A stretch of DNA of 5,150 nt from Succinivibrionaceae bacterium (lineage in GTDB: Bacteria; Pseudomonadota; Gammaproteobacteria; Enterobacterales; Succinivibrionaceae): NCBI GenBank assembly GCA_003477345.1, contig DMTG01000263.1, forward strand, positions 1 through 5,150, in the 5' to 3' direction. Both the position numbers and the translations under genes were made by a program. This document shows, piece by piece, positions 3,929-5,150 of the stretch. The notes beneath the pieces are model-generated. The model was not told the DNA's origin and searched no databases. It saw only the letters and a program-made list of their open reading frames with translations. Each line of letters begins with the position of its first letter. Within the stretch, counting starts at the first letter, position 1.

Positions 3929-5150
3929 ATGGTCGCAACAATTCTTTTTGCCCTGCTGGTAATTCTCCTTATTGTGAATGTACCTGTAGGTATTGCCCTT
4001 GGTATTTCCACCATGGGTGCACTTATGTATGGCGGTACGCTTAGTCTTACCTCTATACCTCAGGCTCTGGTTACCAGCTGTGACTCCTTCCCGATTCTGG
4101 CAATTCCTCTGTTCATCCTGTCAGGCGATCTGATGGGGGCAGGCGGTGTTTCCACCAGAATTCTGAATGTCTGCAACGTATTCTTTGGCCGTATCACCGG
4201 CGGTATCGCAATTGTTACCGTTTTGGTATGTATGTTCTTTGCAGCAGTTTCAGGCTCAGGTCCTGCTACTGTGGCAGCAGTAGGCACCATGGTTGTTCCA
4301 ACCATGTTAAAGCTTGGCTATGACAAGCCATTCGTGCTGGCTCTGGTAGCAACTGCAGGTTCCATTGGAGTTATTATTCCTCCATCAATCCCGATGGTTA
4401 TTTTCGGTGTATCCACCGGCGCTTCGGTAACCTCTCTGTTCATGGGCGGTTTCTTCCCTGGCATTATGATTGGTCTGGCACTTATCACCTACTGCTATAT
4501 CCACTGCAAGAGAAGAGGCTTTACCGGTACTGCTGATCCTTTCAAGTGGGAAGTTGCCAAGGCTGCCTTATGGGATGCCAAATGGGCTTTAATCAACCCG
4601 GTCATCATCTTAGGCGGTATTTATGCAGGTATCTTCACTCCGACTGAAGCTGCTGCCGTAGCTGCCATGTATGCATTCTTCTGCGGTGCTTTCTTCCATC
4701 GTGAGCTTACCGTTAAGAAGTTCTTAAAGGCAGTATCAACCTCCTGCTCAACCACAGCCACCACCATGGTTATTTTAGGATGTGCTACCGCATTCTGTAA
4801 GGTAATTACCATTGAGCAGATCCCTCAGATGGTAACTGCAGGTCTGATGACTATCTCCACCAACAAGATTGTCCTGCTGCTGATGATTAACGTACTGCTG
4901 CTGATCATAGGCTGCTTCATGGATACCACTCCAGCCATTCTGATTATGGCCCCGATCTTATTACCTGTAGCACAGGCAATCGGTGTAGATCCAATTCACT
5001 TTGGTCTGATCATGGTAACCAACCTGGCAATTGGCTTTATTACACCGCCTCTGGGAATCAATCTGTTTGTGGCCTCGAGAATCGCGGATTCTCCAATGGA
5101 AGTTATCCTGAAGGGCATTGTTCCATTCATCCTGACGATGTTAGGATGCC
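3929..5150 (+). CDS. dctM: TRAP transporter large membrane subunit, DctM family, 3' end missing (right window edge)
   Basis: Open from ATG 3929 to the edge: 407 complete codons without a stop. The family is about 425-430 residues, so about 20 are missing. A strong AGGAG (3916-3920) overlaps the dctQ stop and sits eight bases before the ATG. The protein is almost wholly hydrophobic with many membrane segments and two inward-folded repeats. Conserved stretches are FFAAVSGSGPATVAAVG (103-119), GSIGVIIPPSIPMVIFG (144-160), GIFTPTEAAAVAA (234-246), MDTTPAILIMAPILLP (331-346) and GFITPPLGINLFVA (369-382). The GSGPAT and TPPLGIN loops fall where sodium and substrate bind in the related ion-transporter (IT) superfamily members and SiaQM. 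It carries the transport pathway: sodium-driven import of the acid delivered by DctP. It has eleven cysteines in 407 residues, which is notable for a membrane carrier. Identity is firm; the substrate is not. Confidence 0.96.
   Translation, partial: MVATILFALLVILLIVNVPVGIALGISTMGALMYGGTLSLTSIPQALVTSCDSFPILAIPLFILSGDLMGAGGVSTRILNVCNVFFGRITGGIAIVTVLVCMFFAAVSGSGPATVAAVGTMVVPTMLKLGYDKPFVLALVATAGSIGVIIPPSIPMVIFGVSTGASVTSLFMGGFFPGIMIGLALITYCYIHCKRRGFTGTADPFKWEVAKAALWDAKWALINPVIILGGIYAGIFTPTEAAAVAAMYAFFCGAFFHRELTVKKFLKAVSTSCSTTATTMVILGCATAFCKVITIEQIPQMVTAGLMTISTNKIVLLLMINVLLLIIGCFMDTTPAILIMAPILLPVAQAIGVDPIHFGLIMVTNLAIGFITPPLGINLFVASRIADSPMEVILKGIVPFILTMLGC

Noticed and set aside
4060..4812. Minus-strand frames of 81 and 63 codons opposite dctM
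   Set aside because: They are antisense to highly conserved DctM motifs and are low-complexity in Thr, Ala, Pro and Val.
1..5150. Mobile element, CRISPR array, tRNA, phage or defence genes
   Set aside because: No transposase, integrase, regularly spaced repeats, tRNA-like folds or defence domains were seen on either strand.

Overview
The window looks like ordinary chromosomal DNA from a Gammaproteobacterium of moderate G+C. It carries part of an rmuC gene, a FadR-type GntR regulator, and a divergent three-gene TRAP transporter operon of DctP-DctQ-DctM type. A CRP-like site in the central promoter region, RmuC and the tripartite TRAP system all fit Gammaproteobacteria. The cysteine-rich membrane subunits and the codon style suggest, weakly, an anaerobic gut or rumen lineage such as Succinivibrionaceae. 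That placement is inference only. I see no mobile element, CRISPR array, tRNA or rRNA.

Layout. Positions 1-1011 (minus strand) hold the N-terminal 337 residues of RmuC, which runs off the left edge. A promoter with a perfect TATAAT lies upstream of it, embedded in an 11-bp inverted repeat. Positions 1220-1918 (minus) hold a complete 232-residue GntR/FCD regulator. Positions 1919-2321 are a 403-bp, very AT-rich divergent control region with a strong CRP-like palindrome, a second CRP-like half-site, and short repeats that could be regulator operators. Positions 2322-3317 (plus) encode the periplasmic solute-binding protein DctP. A strong intrinsic terminator at 3342-3366 separates it from dctQ (3398-3916), the small membrane subunit. 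dctM (3929 to the right edge) is the large membrane subunit and lacks only its last few residues here. Both edge genes, rmuC and dctM, are open to the end of the window.

How it works together (inference). DctP captures an organic acid in the periplasm and hands it to the DctQM membrane unit, which imports it using a sodium gradient. The divergent GntR/FCD protein is the likely repressor and senses the substrate or a breakdown product. CRP would add carbon-catabolite control. The terminator after dctP would let much more binding protein than membrane protein be made. The substrate cannot be read from the sequence; a sugar acid or similar carboxylate is the best guess. rmuC is probably an unrelated housekeeping neighbour. 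I found no convincing previously undescribed system; the points most worth a second look are regulatory.
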